The notes under the pieces: model-generated
Database searches by the model: none
Seen by the model: the letters and a program-made list of their open reading frames with translations, nothing else
Told to the model about the DNA's origin: nothing
DNA from: Acinetobacter higginsii
Lineage (GTDB): Bacteria; Pseudomonadota; Gammaproteobacteria; Pseudomonadales; Moraxellaceae
Direction of reading: 5' to 3'
Length of the DNA stretch: 64,000 bases
Assembly: GCF_000369525.1 (NCBI RefSeq)
Contig: NZ_KB850071.1
Coordinates: 195,032 to 259,031 of the forward strand
Part shown: piece after piece, positions 1-9,004 of the stretch
Position numbering within the stretch: the first letter of the stretch is position 1
Layout: each line of letters opens with the position of its first letter
Made by a program: the position numbers and the translations under genes

Positions 1-426
1 TGCAATGGAATCTAGTATTCCTTGGCCTTGTCCATTACCAAGTAACCCTTTCAAGATCAACTGATTCACTAAATCAGTTGCCTCTTTAGTTACATTGATC
101 AGATCGGTTTGACCTGCGACTTTAATCCCCAAATTCAAACCATTTTTGCCTAGTACATCGGTAACCCCTTGATCGATACATAAGGGATAATCTTTCACCA
201 AGTCCAAAAGACCTGCACCGCCCATACTGCGAGACTGATCAACCATCAACATGAGACGTTTTTTATTGCCTGCTGCTGGTTGGTAAATCTCAATATCACT
301 GGCAGTTGCGACAGATGAAAAAATCAAAAAGCTAGATGCGATCGTACAACTCAACAATAATGCTTTGGTTCTGTGTTCTTGTGGATGCTCATGTTTAAAC
401 TGTTTTTTTATCTTATTATTATTCAT
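1..426 (-). CDS. pilY1: PilY1-type tip adhesin, copy A (3' part outside window)
   Basis: Only the first 142 residues are present; the frame runs off the left edge, so the C-terminal beta-propeller cannot be checked. The start ATG has a GGGAGAAAGG ribosome site. A signal peptide (hydrophobic stretch about 23-42, ending VATA) is followed by DIEIYQP, then LMLMVDQSRSMGG. That is a von Willebrand A strand with a DxSxS metal-site motif, as at the start of PilY1 proteins. PilY1/PilC sits at the pilus tip and acts in adhesion, pilus stability and calcium-dependent retraction control. It is the last visible gene of the fimU-pilV-pilW-pilX-pilY1 operon A, 12 bases after pilX. The N-terminus (DIEIYQP) parallels that of the complete copy B (DVELYKAP), so the two are paralogues. 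Confidence 0.88.
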   Translation of the reverse strand, partial: MNNNKIKKQFKHEHPQEHRTKALLLSCTIASSFLIFSSVATASDIEIYQPAAGNKKRLMLMVDQSRSMGGAGLLDLVKDYPLCIDQGVTDVLGKNGLNLGIKVAGQTDLINVTKEATDLVNQLILKGLLGNGQGQGILDSIA

Positions 427-438
427 GACCTTTCTCCC

Positions 439-1191
439 TTATGAACTCGAAGGTTCAAAGTCAGACAAGAAACGATATTCTGCGACTTGTATGTTATATA
501 TCGGTTTTTCTGTATTTTGTTTTAAGCAGGTCGCAACATCATTTGCGCCGTTGTTATCGATACTTTTGGTTAAACAGCCCTTTTTAATATCGTTATCTGC
601 TGTAAACAGAGCATCGGAGGTGAGTAAGCCCTGCATGACAGATACAACATAGACACGTAAGCGAATATTATTTTCAGTTTTTGCACCCAACACCTCTGTC
701 CCACGCGACAAATCTGCAAAAGGGACTGTAGATCCGATTTCTCTTTTAATATAAACCTGTGTAACCACTTGCTTACGACCACTCGACTGAGATGCTGTAT
801 CATTCGTGGCATTGTTAGGATCAACTTTACAAGCACCGCTATTGCTTGACATCGGCTCAAAAGTTGTACTATTCAATCGGTAAGCCGCTTTACTTAATGC
901 AAATGGTTCTGAACCTGAAAAACAAAACACCAGTTCCGCATTTTTGTTATTTTCATTTTTAAAGAACCCAACAACACCATTGGCCGAAGCCAAATTCTGC
1001 TGCGTATTTGGATCTTGAAAATACATCAGTGCAGCATCTGCATTTTGCGCCAATAGCGTTTGTATTTGATGATTACTCACCAACTTGAGTGAACTGATAC
1101 TTTGACGGATTGCCAATGTCCCCACAATCGTGATCATGAGTACGATCATCAATACAACGATCAATGTTGAACCGCGTTGAGCATATCTCAT
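439..1191 (-). CDS. pilX: PilX-type minor pilin, copy A
   Basis: Predicted minor pilin of the type IV pilus tip-priming complex. The N-terminus RYAQRGSTLIVVLM is a class III prepilin leader with the cleavage glycine, followed by a hydrophobic helix. As in PilX proteins, the position-5 glutamate of classical pilins is missing. The start was set at the ATG that overlaps the pilW stop as ATGA, which implies translational coupling; the longer frame begins at TTG and only adds residues before the leader. The product is 250 residues with a variable C-terminal half. Paralogue of the PilX at 9005-9808. Confidence 0.85.
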   Translation of the reverse strand: MRYAQRGSTLIVVLMIVLMITIVGTLAIRQSISSLKLVSNHQIQTLLAQNADAALMYFQDPNTQQNLASANGVVGFFKNENNKNAELVFCFSGSEPFALSKAAYRLNSTTFEPMSSNSGACKVDPNNATNDTASQSSGRKQVVTQVYIKREIGSTVPFADLSRGTEVLGAKTENNIRLRVYVVSVMQGLLTSDALFTADNDIKKGCLTKSIDNNGANDVATCLKQNTEKPIYNIQVAEYRFLSDFEPSSS

Positions 1192-2213
1192 GTGCCAGCC
1201 CCCCCATTTGTGCAACTTGTGCTTTTAGTACTGTCACAGCCTTCTGAAACCCACCCCATCGCATTTCTTAAAGCAATCGTTTGATCAACGACCTGTCGTA
1301 AATAATTATCCTGAGAAGCTGGCGTGAGATTGACTTTTGTTCCAAGAATCTGAAATGGCTCTTTATTTCTTTGTTTAATGACTGACTGATTGCCGGTTTT
1401 ATCATCAGAGCGAACTAAAACGCCAATTTGAATCGCATGGACATAAGGACGAACCGTCTGTGTTACTCCATCTACATTCTTTTTGGCGGCCGTCAAGGCC
1501 ATATAGTTTTTAACATCCGTATAGGCCAACATGCTGTTCGCACTGTTGAGATCTCCATCCATATATCCCAAACGAATTTGGAAAAGATCCACATTCGGCA
1601 AAATCACCTGACTTGTACTCCAAGCGAGCTTCAAACGGTCTGTTGCGGTTTTGCTATCAAGTACTGCTTGCGTATATTGTGCAGCCTGACAACGTAAAGA
1701 TTGACGTGCATCCGTTGAAGTCGAACCCACATAGTAGCGCTGTACCACAAAAGTTCCGCTTGCAACATCCTGTCCCGAGCAATCAATCCCACCTTGAGGT
1801 GCCTGATAGCGAATCAGCAATTGGTCATTGGTTAGTCCAGTAACATTGGCATTGCCAAAACTAGCAATCTGATTATTCGAGAAACAATCCGTACAATTCA
1901 GGTCAATTTTTTCACCCACATTATTCGAGCTGAGTAAAATACCCGCATAAGCTGTTTGGTCATTAATCGCGGGAACTGGAGAGCTTAAGTTTGCTTTGCG
2001 AATATCATCAACAATAAAGTTCAACCCCAAACTCGCATTATCTTGGATATGTGCCATCGCTTTTTGTAGCTTATAACTGGTGATCCCTGTAATAAAAAGT
2101 TGAATCGCAGCAGCGACAATCAACAAACCCAATGTCAGTGAAATCATCAGCTCGATCAGGGTAAATCCTGCCTGACCCTTACTATGTTTTAGATTTAAGA
2201 GGCCTATTTCCAT
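1188..2213 (-). CDS. pilW: PilW-type minor pilin, copy A
   Basis: Minor pilin of about 341 residues. Leader MEIGLLNLKHSKGQAG is followed by [20 protein letters not shown], with glutamate at mature position 5. The length and the large C-terminal domain (DDIRKANL near the helix end, QTIALRNAMGW near the end) are typical of PilW. The ATG lies one base after the pilV stop; the longer frame would begin inside pilV and is unlikely. It overlaps pilX by four bases. It is the operon A counterpart of the PilW/ComB at 9808-10794, with which it shares LQKA/LQKT, D-N-x-GLN and the C-terminal ALRN motif. Confidence 0.88.
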   Translation of the reverse strand: MEIGLLNLKHSKGQAGFTLIELMISLTLGLLIVAAAIQLFITGITSYKLQKAMAHIQDNASLGLNFIVDDIRKANLSSPVPAINDQTAYAGILLSSNNVGEKIDLNCTDCFSNNQIASFGNANVTGLTNDQLLIRYQAPQGGIDCSGQDVASGTFVVQRYYVGSTSTDARQSLRCQAAQYTQAVLDSKTATDRLKLAWSTSQVILPNVDLFQIRLGYMDGDLNSANSMLAYTDVKNYMALTAAKKNVDGVTQTVRPYVHAIQIGVLVRSDDKTGNQSVIKQRNKEPFQILGTKVNLTPASQDNYLRQVVDQTIALRNAMGWVSEGCDSTKSTSCTNGGAGT

Positions 2214-2214
2214 T

Positions 2215-2703
2215 TCAATATGCCTCCAAGAATAGACAATGTGATCCAGAAACATAAGCACCATCTTTAATACATGCTGCGATGCCTTGATCACCTGCTA
2301 AATTAGTCTGATCCCACGCGACATAAATACATTGTCGATTATTTCCTGTTGGGCACTGATCGACGGCAAGGTTCATCCCATTATTTTTTGCTTCCAGTGC
2401 TGCATTCTGTAAATCTTGTAGGGCAATTTTTTCAGGTTTATCTGCTACAGTTGAAACATCAGTTTTAGGAACTTCCACCGCTTTAACCTTATATTTTCCA
2501 GCACGAGTGGCTTGTGGATTCGCTCTCATACGTTCTGCAAGATCCCGTGCGATGGTGGTTGCCAAGACCTGCTTATTCGCCTCAAAACTGGAATCAATTG
2601 CTCTTAACTGCAAAGCAGCAAAACCCAATACACTGATTGCCAATAAAACCAGAGCAACCAATACTTCCACCAGCCCGACACCTTTCTGTTTTTGAATATT
2701 CAT
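2215..2703 (-). CDS. pilV: PilV-type minor pilin, copy A
   Basis: Minor pilin of 162 residues. Leader MNIQKQKGVG precedes LVEVLVALVLLAISVLGF, the usual PilV version of the pilin helix. Downstream are DLAERMRANPQA and a C-terminal block QCIYVAWDQTN ending CLFLEAY, nearly the same as in copy B, so these are true paralogues. ATG overlaps the stop of the preceding fimU gene as ATGA. The two extra residues of the longest frame come from a TTG and are not needed. Confidence 0.88.
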   Translation of the reverse strand: MNIQKQKGVGLVEVLVALVLLAISVLGFAALQLRAIDSSFEANKQVLATTIARDLAERMRANPQATRAGKYKVKAVEVPKTDVSTVADKPEKIALQDLQNAALEAKNNGMNLAVDQCPTGNNRQCIYVAWDQTNLAGDQGIAACIKDGAYVSGSHCLFLEAY

Positions 2704-3347
2704 GTGCAAGCTCCCTCTTTGATTGTGGTATCGCCAATCACCCCGACCTGAATACAGTAAGCAAGATTTTTCCGTTCTAAAATAAAATTCTTTTGTGCAG
2801 CAAGGCTGCCATTTCGTCTAAAGCTAAGATTGGTCGAGGAGCTATTAGCACTGGTCACACCATGATCTAAACGTGCAATAAAGATTCGTTGTGTTTCTGC
2901 TTTTGGAATGGCGATGGCTGTAGCACAATCGTCGTCGGATAAAGAGGCTAAACAGACTCCTGTACTTTGTCGTAACAAAACAGCTTGACTACGAGCTTCT
3001 GAAATTTTCATCACCAGTTCACGTGCTGAAGACTCAAGCTTTTGTCGGCTATACATGGTTGCAAATGAAGGAGCTGCCATTAAAACAATGATGGCTAAAA
3101 CAGCGATCGTGATAATGAGCTCAACCAACGTAAATCCTGAGATAGGAAACTGTCGAGTATTACTCGATCCTATCGCAAGACGAGAAGCTAGGCTTCGAGT
3201 ACGAAGATGAACAAAGCTATGCTTTGTCTGAGCGCAAGATGGAGAGCTACGCTCGAAGTTGAACGGCTGAAGTTGGACAACACTCGACCCTATCATAAGA
3301 CGAGAAGCTGTAGCGCGAGACTGTAAGTCATTATGTGCTTGTTGCAT
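2700..3347 (-). CDS. fimU: FimU/FimT (GspH-type) minor pilin with very long leader, copy A
   Basis: First gene of operon A. The pilin helix GFTLVELIITIAVLAIIVLMA and the following SFATMYSRQKLESSARELVMKISEARSQAVL match FimU/FimT/GspH pseudopilins. The start ATG has a strong GGAGG site five bases upstream. That start leaves a leader of about 71 residues before the helix, against roughly 5-25 in the family. The leader contains an imperfect repeat (ASRLMIGSS and ASRLAIGSS, 40 residues apart) encoded by hairpin-rich DNA. No closer ATG, GTG or TTG start lies between the repeat and the helix. Whether PilD still processes such a precursor is unknown; the pilin domain itself looks intact. Confidence 0.8.
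   Translation of the reverse strand: MQQAHNDLQSRATASRLMIGSSVVQLQPFNFERSSPSCAQTKHSFVHLRTRSLASRLAIGSSNTRQFPISGFTLVELIITIAVLAIIVLMAAPSFATMYSRQKLESSARELVMKISEARSQAVLLRQSTGVCLASLSDDDCATAIAIPKAETQRIFIARLDHGVTSANSSSTNLSFRRNGSLAAQKNFILERKNLAYCIQVGVIGDTTIKEGACT
3162..3309. repeat. Direct repeat pair plus short perfect hairpins inside fimU-A leader
   Basis: Two 28-base direct repeats (3162-3189 and 3282-3309, 25 of 28 identical) are spaced exactly 120 bases apart, so the frame is kept. Within and beside them are perfect small inverted repeats with three-base or one-base loops: 3154-3166 (CGAGTA/TACTCG), 3184-3196 (GAAGC-TAG-GCTTC), 3211-3227 (ACAAAGC-TAT-GCTTTGT) and 3244-3254 (GAGC-TAC-GCTC). The last three share an AGC-TAn-GCT core. 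Confidence 0.75.
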
Positions 3348-3722
3348 ACAGTCCTCCATATGCACAAATCTTTTTTTGTTTTAACGAGCATTTTGATTAA
3401 TTTTTTATTAAGCATTGATTTTACAAATTATTTTTATAAAACCCTTACAGGTCTTTAATTTTAAATCAGTAAAATCAAATCGTTATATTAATAAAATGAA
3501 CGTTATTTTCGTGATTGTTTTCATGTTTAATACCAATTTCCGTCTAAAATGCACTTAAATCCACCTTTAAGAGATAAAAGGTAGGTAAGGACAGATAAAT
3601 GATAAATGAGTCACATTCATTAATTATTGTTGTTAAAAATATTAAATAGTTCACAAAATCAACTGCCATAAAAAAAAGCAAACACTGAGGTTTGCTTTTT
3701 TTATAATAATCAGGAAAAGAAA
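3348..3722. other. Intergenic region between the two minor-pilin operons
   Basis: Holds the terminator of operon B (3671-3702) and, by position, the promoter of operon A, which reads leftward. The rest is A+T rich. I could not pick a convincing -35/-10 pair and see no open reading frame worth calling. Confidence 0.5.
3671..3702 (-). terminator. Intrinsic terminator of minor-pilin operon B
   Basis: Stem AAGCAAAC/GTTTGCTT with a six-base loop, followed on the minus strand by a run of T. It lies about 20 bases after the stop of the last pilin gene of operon B. Confidence 0.75.
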
Positions 3723-4184
3723 TCAGCGACCATCCCAGTTAGTTGTTGCTGATGGAGTACATGCAGAGCCACCGTTCTTATCACTACCTTTGGTCCAGCA
3801 TCGATGTCCTTGATTGTTTAAAACCACATGGCCATCTCCAGTTTGCCCATTTGCAGGCGTAGCTGTAAGCGTCCAACTTCCAGCTGTAACATTTGACAAT
3901 GCTAAATTGTATAGAGTTGGTCCCGATTGCGGGCTTAAACCATTGTGATGTATGGTACTCAGTGTAATTGCCGCATTAGTTGGCGTCATAAAAGTAGAGT
4001 TTATTGCTTTATATCGCTGCAAACTAGCAGCGATCTCTAACATTTCACTTTCTACTGCTACGCGTTTCGTTTTAGAGATATATTGTTGATATGATGGATA
4101 AGCAATCGCAACTAAAATGCCAATTACAACAACCACAATCATCATTTCAGCAAGTGTAAATCCAATTTCTTTACCATGTTTCAC
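3723..4184 (-). CDS. pilE: PilE-type (ComF-like) type IV pilin
   Basis: A 153-residue pilin-like protein with leader MKHGKEIG and helix FTLAEMMIVVVVIGILVAIAYPSYQQY; glutamate 5 is present, with alanine where most pilins have isoleucine. The start codon is GTG with GGAG six bases upstream. The frame overlaps the upstream pilin by 14 bases, so the two are translated together. The C-terminal half has the Cys pair (RCW and SACTP) expected of a pilin D-loop. Last gene of operon B. By position after PilY1/ComC it matches the comE-comF pair of A. baylyi, which is needed for natural transformation; assigning this one as ComF rests on order only. Confidence 0.82.
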   Translation of the reverse strand: MKHGKEIGFTLAEMMIVVVVIGILVAIAYPSYQQYISKTKRVAVESEMLEIAASLQRYKAINSTFMTPTNAAITLSTIHHNGLSPQSGPTLYNLALSNVTAGSWTLTATPANGQTGDGHVVLNNQGHRCWTKGSDKNGGSACTPSATTNWDGR

Positions 4185-4698
4185 TGTTTACTCCACAAGG
4201 ATTTGCTGACGCCAATTTTGTACTGGTGAGAACTTCTGCCTCAATTAATTTATCTTTTGTCTTACAGCGAATACCTCCGCTTGTTAACAGATAATTATAA
4301 TTTTGATCCTGCAAACCATTACATGTTGTACAACCTGATCCATAATTTATTGCAGAATTAGCCTCTGCTAACATTACCCATCCCTGCCCTAAAGCACTTG
4401 TGTCATTTAATGCAACACTAGGTACAATCGAGTCTCTTACATAAATCGTATAGTTCTTACGTGGCCCTGTAGTGTTGACAGGCACTGCAATTGACGTTGT
4501 TGCAAAACCTCTATAATTTAAATTCCGTGCTTTGTGCTGCTCTAACAACGTTGCTAAACGCTGTATCTCATGTTCTGCTTGAGATGCAGCACCACGTCTA
4601 GCAAATTGCTGATAGCCAGGTATGACCATAGCAGCAAATATAGCAATAATGACCAATACCACTAACAATTCAATCAAGGTAAAACCCTTATTTTTCAT
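4171..4698 (-). CDS. pilE: PilE-type (ComE-like) type IV pilin
   Basis: A 175-residue pilin-like protein. Leader MKNKG is followed by FTLIELLVVLVIIAIFAAMV, with cleavage after glycine 5 and glutamate at mature position 5. The start is the ATG preceded by AAGGTGG; the GTG three codons upstream lacks a site of its own. Cysteines near the end (GCTTC, RCKTK, NPCGV) probably form disulfides in the globular head. It lies 14 bases after pilY1-B and overlaps the next pilin. By position it corresponds to ComE of A. baylyi. Confidence 0.84.
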   Translation of the reverse strand: MKNKGFTLIELLVVLVIIAIFAAMVIPGYQQFARRGAASQAEHEIQRLATLLEQHKARNLNYRGFATTSIAVPVNTTGPRKNYTIYVRDSIVPSVALNDTSALGQGWVMLAEANSAINYGSGCTTCNGLQDQNYNYLLTSGGIRCKTKDKLIEAEVLTSTKLASANPCGVNSETW

Positions 4699-4712
4699 AA
4701 AAGCCACCTTTA

Positions 4713-7700
4713 TTAACGCTCGTACCAGCGCTGAGAAACAAATTTTGTCTTCCCTGTATACTTTCTTGGAGTTTTGTCTGGTGTTAAGTTAAGAACCATC
4801 GAACGATCCCGATTTATTCCCCCAAAACTAATACCAACATTCCCTTTACCCAAGAAATTCTCATCAGCACCACCACCAGGGCCTGAACCTGAACCGTTAT
4901 CAGCCGGTTTACAATCACCATCACCATAAGGCAAACAGAATTGTTTAGAATTACTTTCACCCCGTACCCCACCTTTACAATCTGTTGCTGTAAGATCTAC
5001 TGCAGAGTCAAAAATACTGACATATAAATCACCATCAATTGCAACTGATTCATTTAAAATACGCTTTTTAGTTCCAACGGGATAATACCAACCACCATTG
5101 CTCGACTCTGTTTTTGTAGTTCCATTTGTATTTTTAACCAAATTATTTCCAGTAGTTGCTCCTGGTTTAACATTTTGAGTATATAGTTCAGTGGTTTGCA
5201 ATACAGATAGATTACGGCGAGTTACATCCTTATCAAATATTGTATAAACACCATCATCATTATTTGTATCAGCAGACATTGGGAAGCTTAAATTTCCTGA
5301 TGAGATGCTCACCGCAGCAAACAAACCATTAACAGAGCGATGAATCGTAAATGTTGGTGCATTATAAAAACGAGGTACTTTTGTTGCTCCTGACATATCT
5401 AATATGCGGACAGCGCGAGTTGCAAAATTTTCACCACTATCACCAGTAGCCACACCAGCTTTCGCAGATGCATTTAAATCAATACGCCAGACTTGCCCAC
5501 CTAAATCACCAAAATACAAATGATCAACAAGACCATCGCTGTTACGATCAACTGTTTTAATATTACTTACCACGCTACGCTTCATATCTGCCGCATAGGT
5601 TTTTTTAGTATCTGTATTTGTTGAACCTGCATTGGCACTTGCCCACCATAACAAGCTACCATCATTCGCATCAAACATATAAACCCCAGCGCCTTGATCG
5701 ATATAGCTTGATGAAGGTGTATAGTCAGCTGAGCTCTCATAAATTGAGTCATAACCACCACCAACAAACATCACTAATTTACGCTTACCTTGCCAATTTA
5801 CCCATGCAATACTTGGTTTAGACCAGCTTTGTCCCATACAACCTAGGCCATTGGTGACACCACATGTGCCAGTAGGATTTATACGAAATTTAAGCTTAGG
5901 AGTTCCACTCGTTGATGTTACATCTGAAAGATCTAAAGAATAATAACTCTTACCTCCCATACGCAAACCACCATACAGCCATTGTTTACCACCATTCGCA
6001 CTGGCAACACTGACAACTGGCTGATTGGTTTTTTCACCAGATTTTGTGGCATATTCTGTATAGGCGGTCCATTGCCCATCTATTCCATAATGTAGCGTTG
6101 CACTTGGGTCATCTTGTTGACCAATAAAACTCTCTGCTTGTCTATCTATCATTTCACTTGGTACAAAGCTGAAAACTTCTTTACCAGCATCACTATCTGT
6201 TGCACTTTTGCCAGCACGAACAACATGCAACACACCTTGAGTTGTACCAAACGCAATTAAATCATCACGATCATCATAGCTAATCGTATCTGTATCCTCA
6301 TCGTATTTGGTTGTTCCTTTTTGTGTAATGAGGATCGGTTTAGAGTGCATCACAGCACCCATTTGACGAAGTGTCGCATTAGTATTATTTAGAAAATCGT
6401 TAAATGCTGTATTTACTTGATCCGTAATCGATGCGGCAACATCGCTACTTACATCATAACCAAATAACGCAGCAACATAACCACGCTTACTGTCCACATT
6501 AAAGTTATTATCAGGATTATTGGTTTTTAGATCTACAGTTTTGATCTGTATTAGATCACCATCCGTGATTGGTTGGGCAACATATGTTGTATTGTCGACC
6601 GCCAAACTCAGCTTCCGATCAGTAAAAATTTTTCTTTCAGTCGTTACCGGATCTGTACCTGTTGTTGTAGTTGAACCTAATAATAACCGGCTTAATGCTC
6701 CACCCACTCGAACACGTATTGTTTCTTCTTCGTCGATTCCGTTGACTTGCCTAACTTTAGTAATTTCTCGCATGATGTTTTGATCTGCCCAATAATCATT
6801 TGGGTTATCCACGCTCTGGCCCTTATCTGTACCAGAAGTGATCATGACATCTGCACCATCTTGATCTTTTAAAGTATTACTTACAACTTGATATTTCTTT
6901 AAGTTTCCAACCCAAGTAGTAACTTTTATGTCTGGACGTGGATCAAATTGTGGGAAATAGCCCCATGGTTGAATATTTTGAGTATCCAAGTTATCTACTG
7001 GAATAGTCACTGAGCCAGTGGTGACTGGTGGAATATATTTTTGCAACTTTCTCAAAAATCTTTTTACACTGTCAACAACATCTTGTGCACTTTGTCCTGG
7101 ATACCATCCACCTTGTCCCACTTCCCCCCATTTTTTTGCATTTTCAACATCAGAGTTACTTGACGTAGTTCCACTAAAATCAGAACCGAAACCGACAACA
7201 GCTGTTTTAATTGAAACACCAGCAGGATTATTGGCAGGATTTAGAAGTGCCTTTGCGTAATTACCAATGCACCCCCAAGAATTGCCCGTTGAAACCAACT
7301 GATTTGTACTACAGCTAAAACTATTTGGAGACAAAGTACTCGACATGAAGTTTGTGTAATTACCAGGGTTATTATAATAATTTGGTTCACCATCCGTTAA
7401 GAAATAAATTCCTTGGGTATTACATTGTTTGCTGCGCGTTACGCGACTCGGCGCCAAATATGTATTCCCATCTTGGATAGCAGTTAATCCGTTTGAACTA
7501 CTAAAACCACTACTGGTTAAATTTTTAGTTGTTTTCCCCATCATATAAGCAGCAGCTTCAGCATATGCATAAGCTGTTGGCGTATTCCCCCCTGCTGTTA
7601 GTGCATTTACGGCATCAATCATTCGATAACGATGAGTACTTGTTGCTGTTCCAGTATAAATGGTAGTTCTTGTATCTGCCCGTGTCCCAGAAGTAGTATC

Positions 7701-8990
7701 TGTACGTATTTGACGCGCTGTCACTGTTTGAGCAGTCTGAGTTCGTGTTTGGGTTTCACTATAGCTTTGTGTCTCTGTTCTTGTATTTGTATTAGTTCGG
7801 GTATGTGTTTCAGTTCTTGTTTGTGTTTGTGTCTTGCCATTTGTTACAGGTGTAGGATTACTATTTGAAACTGTCGAAGGATTATAGGTAGATGATGAGG
7901 CACTACCATTAGTAATTACTTCATTGAATGTAGAGTTTGTATCGGTATCTAATACTGATGTAGGATTACTAGGTGTCCATGTTGCTGATGGTGGGGTTGC
8001 ATTTTGGGATCCACCAGATTGAGTGGCTATCCCAGTAATCGCTCCATTAACTAAAGTGACCGACGAATTATCATAAGTAATTTGTGACAAAGTTTTATTG
8101 GTCGCGACCCATGTCGCACAATTTATATTGTTTGTTTGCCATTCAGTACACATTTCTATTACAGAGGAAAGTACTAAAGCACCTCCATTATTAATAAAGT
8201 TACTGCAGGCTCCACCTCCAGTCCAGCTTCCTGTGGTACTTGCACCAGTATTTATAGGCGTACCATAGCCAGACCAACTTGACCAGGCATTATTCCATGC
8301 AGTTCCTGTTAAAGACCAACCAGACCAATTACTTGGAGTTGTCCAATTAGACCAAGATCCACTATCTACCCAACCAGACCAATTACCAAGCGCCCAAGTA
8401 GTGGGGAAATTCGGCCAAGTTCCATTTGTATTTTGAGTACGAGTTCTCGTGTTAATACGACTTTCAGATTGTGTAATAGTTTGTGTAGATGTTCTTGTCT
8501 GCGTCCTACCTCGGTTTCGCGTTTCAGACCGTTGTTGTGGAGTAACCGTGTCTTGCGTCGCTGTGGTAGAACAACTTACAGGTTGAGCCAAACGTTCAAC
8601 TTGTCTATAGGTTTGTCTAGTCCCACCTAAAGTCACAGGAGTATTCAGAGGTAAAGCTTCTAATTTAATACGACCACTTACACTACTAAACTCAGAAAGT
8701 CCTGTTGCCAAATTATCAGGTAAGCGTGTTGTTGTTGCATCACCTTTGAGAAGCTTTAACATCCCGTCCTTTAAACGATCAATACGCTTTTGTGATGTTC
8801 CATCATAAGAACCACTATCCCCCATACTTCCTGAGACATCCAACATAAACATCAGTGTTGTTTCAGATGTTTGTGGTGCCTTGTATAATTCGACATCACT
8901 GGCCTGAGTAGATACAGCAATACTGGTTGCCATGGTCATTGCAGCTGCTTGACAAGCAACGACTAATTTTTTTAGTTTCATAATTTTCAT
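4713..8990 (-). CDS. pilY1: PilY1/ComC type IV pilus tip adhesin, copy B
   Basis: Complete 1425-residue PilY1. Signal peptide about 1-30 (cut after TQA). VWA metal-site motif DVSGSMG at 51-57, with the later parts of the site near 468 (NTPTAYAYAEAA) and 532 (FLTDGEPN). Between them lies a low-complexity insert: Arg/Thr/Gln repeats about 153-186 and 384-443, and a Trp/Ser/Gly-rich stretch about 190-253. The C-terminal part is the PilY1 beta-propeller (YYSLDLSD, KLVMFVGGGYDS) with a calcium-loop-like motif DRNSDGLVD at 1148-1156, as used by P. aeruginosa PilY1 to control retraction. Start ATG has GGGGA seven bases upstream. ComC of A. baylyi, required for DNA uptake, holds this place in its cluster. 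Confidence 0.93.
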   Translation of the reverse strand: MKIMKLKKLVVACQAAAMTMATSIAVSTQASDVELYKAPQTSETTLMFMLDVSGSMGDSGSYDGTSQKRIDRLKDGMLKLLKGDATTTRLPDNLATGLSEFSSVSGRIKLEALPLNTPVTLGGTRQTYRQVERLAQPVSCSTTATQDTVTPQQRSETRNRGRTQTRTSTQTITQSESRINTRTRTQNTNGTWPNFPTTWALGNWSGWVDSGSWSNWTTPSNWSGWSLTGTAWNNAWSSWSGYGTPINTGASTTGSWTGGGACSNFINNGGALVLSSVIEMCTEWQTNNINCATWVATNKTLSQITYDNSSVTLVNGAITGIATQSGGSQNATPPSATWTPSNPTSVLDTDTNSTFNEVITNGSASSSTYNPSTVSNSNPTPVTNGKTQTQTRTETHTRTNTNTRTETQSYSETQTRTQTAQTVTARQIRTDTTSGTRADTRTTIYTGTATSTHRYRMIDAVNALTAGGNTPTAYAYAEAAAYMMGKTTKNLTSSGFSSSNGLTAIQDGNTYLAPSRVTRSKQCNTQGIYFLTDGEPNYYNNPGNYTNFMSSTLSPNSFSCSTNQLVSTGNSWGCIGNYAKALLNPANNPAGVSIKTAVVGFGSDFSGTTSSNSDVENAKKWGEVGQGGWYPGQSAQDVVDSVKRFLRKLQKYIPPVTTGSVTIPVDNLDTQNIQPWGYFPQFDPRPDIKVTTWVGNLKKYQVVSNTLKDQDGADVMITSGTDKGQSVDNPNDYWADQNIMREITKVRQVNGIDEEETIRVRVGGALSRLLLGSTTTTGTDPVTTERKIFTDRKLSLAVDNTTYVAQPITDGDLIQIKTVDLKTNNPDNNFNVDSKRGYVAALFGYDVSSDVAASITDQVNTAFNDFLNNTNATLRQMGAVMHSKPILITQKGTTKYDEDTDTISYDDRDDLIAFGTTQGVLHVVRAGKSATDSDAGKEVFSFVPSEMIDRQAESFIGQQDDPSATLHYGIDGQWTAYTEYATKSGEKTNQPVVSVASANGGKQWLYGGLRMGGKSYYSLDLSDVTSTSGTPKLKFRINPTGTCGVTNGLGCMGQSWSKPSIAWVNWQGKRKLVMFVGGGYDSIYESSADYTPSSSYIDQGAGVYMFDANDGSLLWWASANAGSTNTDTKKTYAADMKRSVVSNIKTVDRNSDGLVDHLYFGDLGGQVWRIDLNASAKAGVATGDSGENFATRAVRILDMSGATKVPRFYNAPTFTIHRSVNGLFAAVSISSGNLSFPMSADTNNDDGVYTIFDKDVTRRNLSVLQTTELYTQNVKPGATTGNNLVKNTNGTTKTESSNGGWYYPVGTKKRILNESVAIDGDLYVSIFDSAVDLTATDCKGGVRGESNSKQFCLPYGDGDCKPADNGSGSGPGGGADENFLGKGNVGISFGGINRDRSMVLNLTPDKTPRKYTGKTKFVSQRWYER

Positions 8991-9004
8991 TGCGTTATCC
9001 CCAA

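Noticed and set aside
365..652. 95-codon plus-strand frame over the start of pilY1-A and end of pilX-A
   Set aside because: Overlaps two supported genes on the other strand and has no motif.
7660..8530. CRISPR-like or tandem array suggested by repeats in pilY1-B
   Set aside because: Repeats are short, irregular and in frame, coding for Thr/Arg/Gln; no regular spacers.
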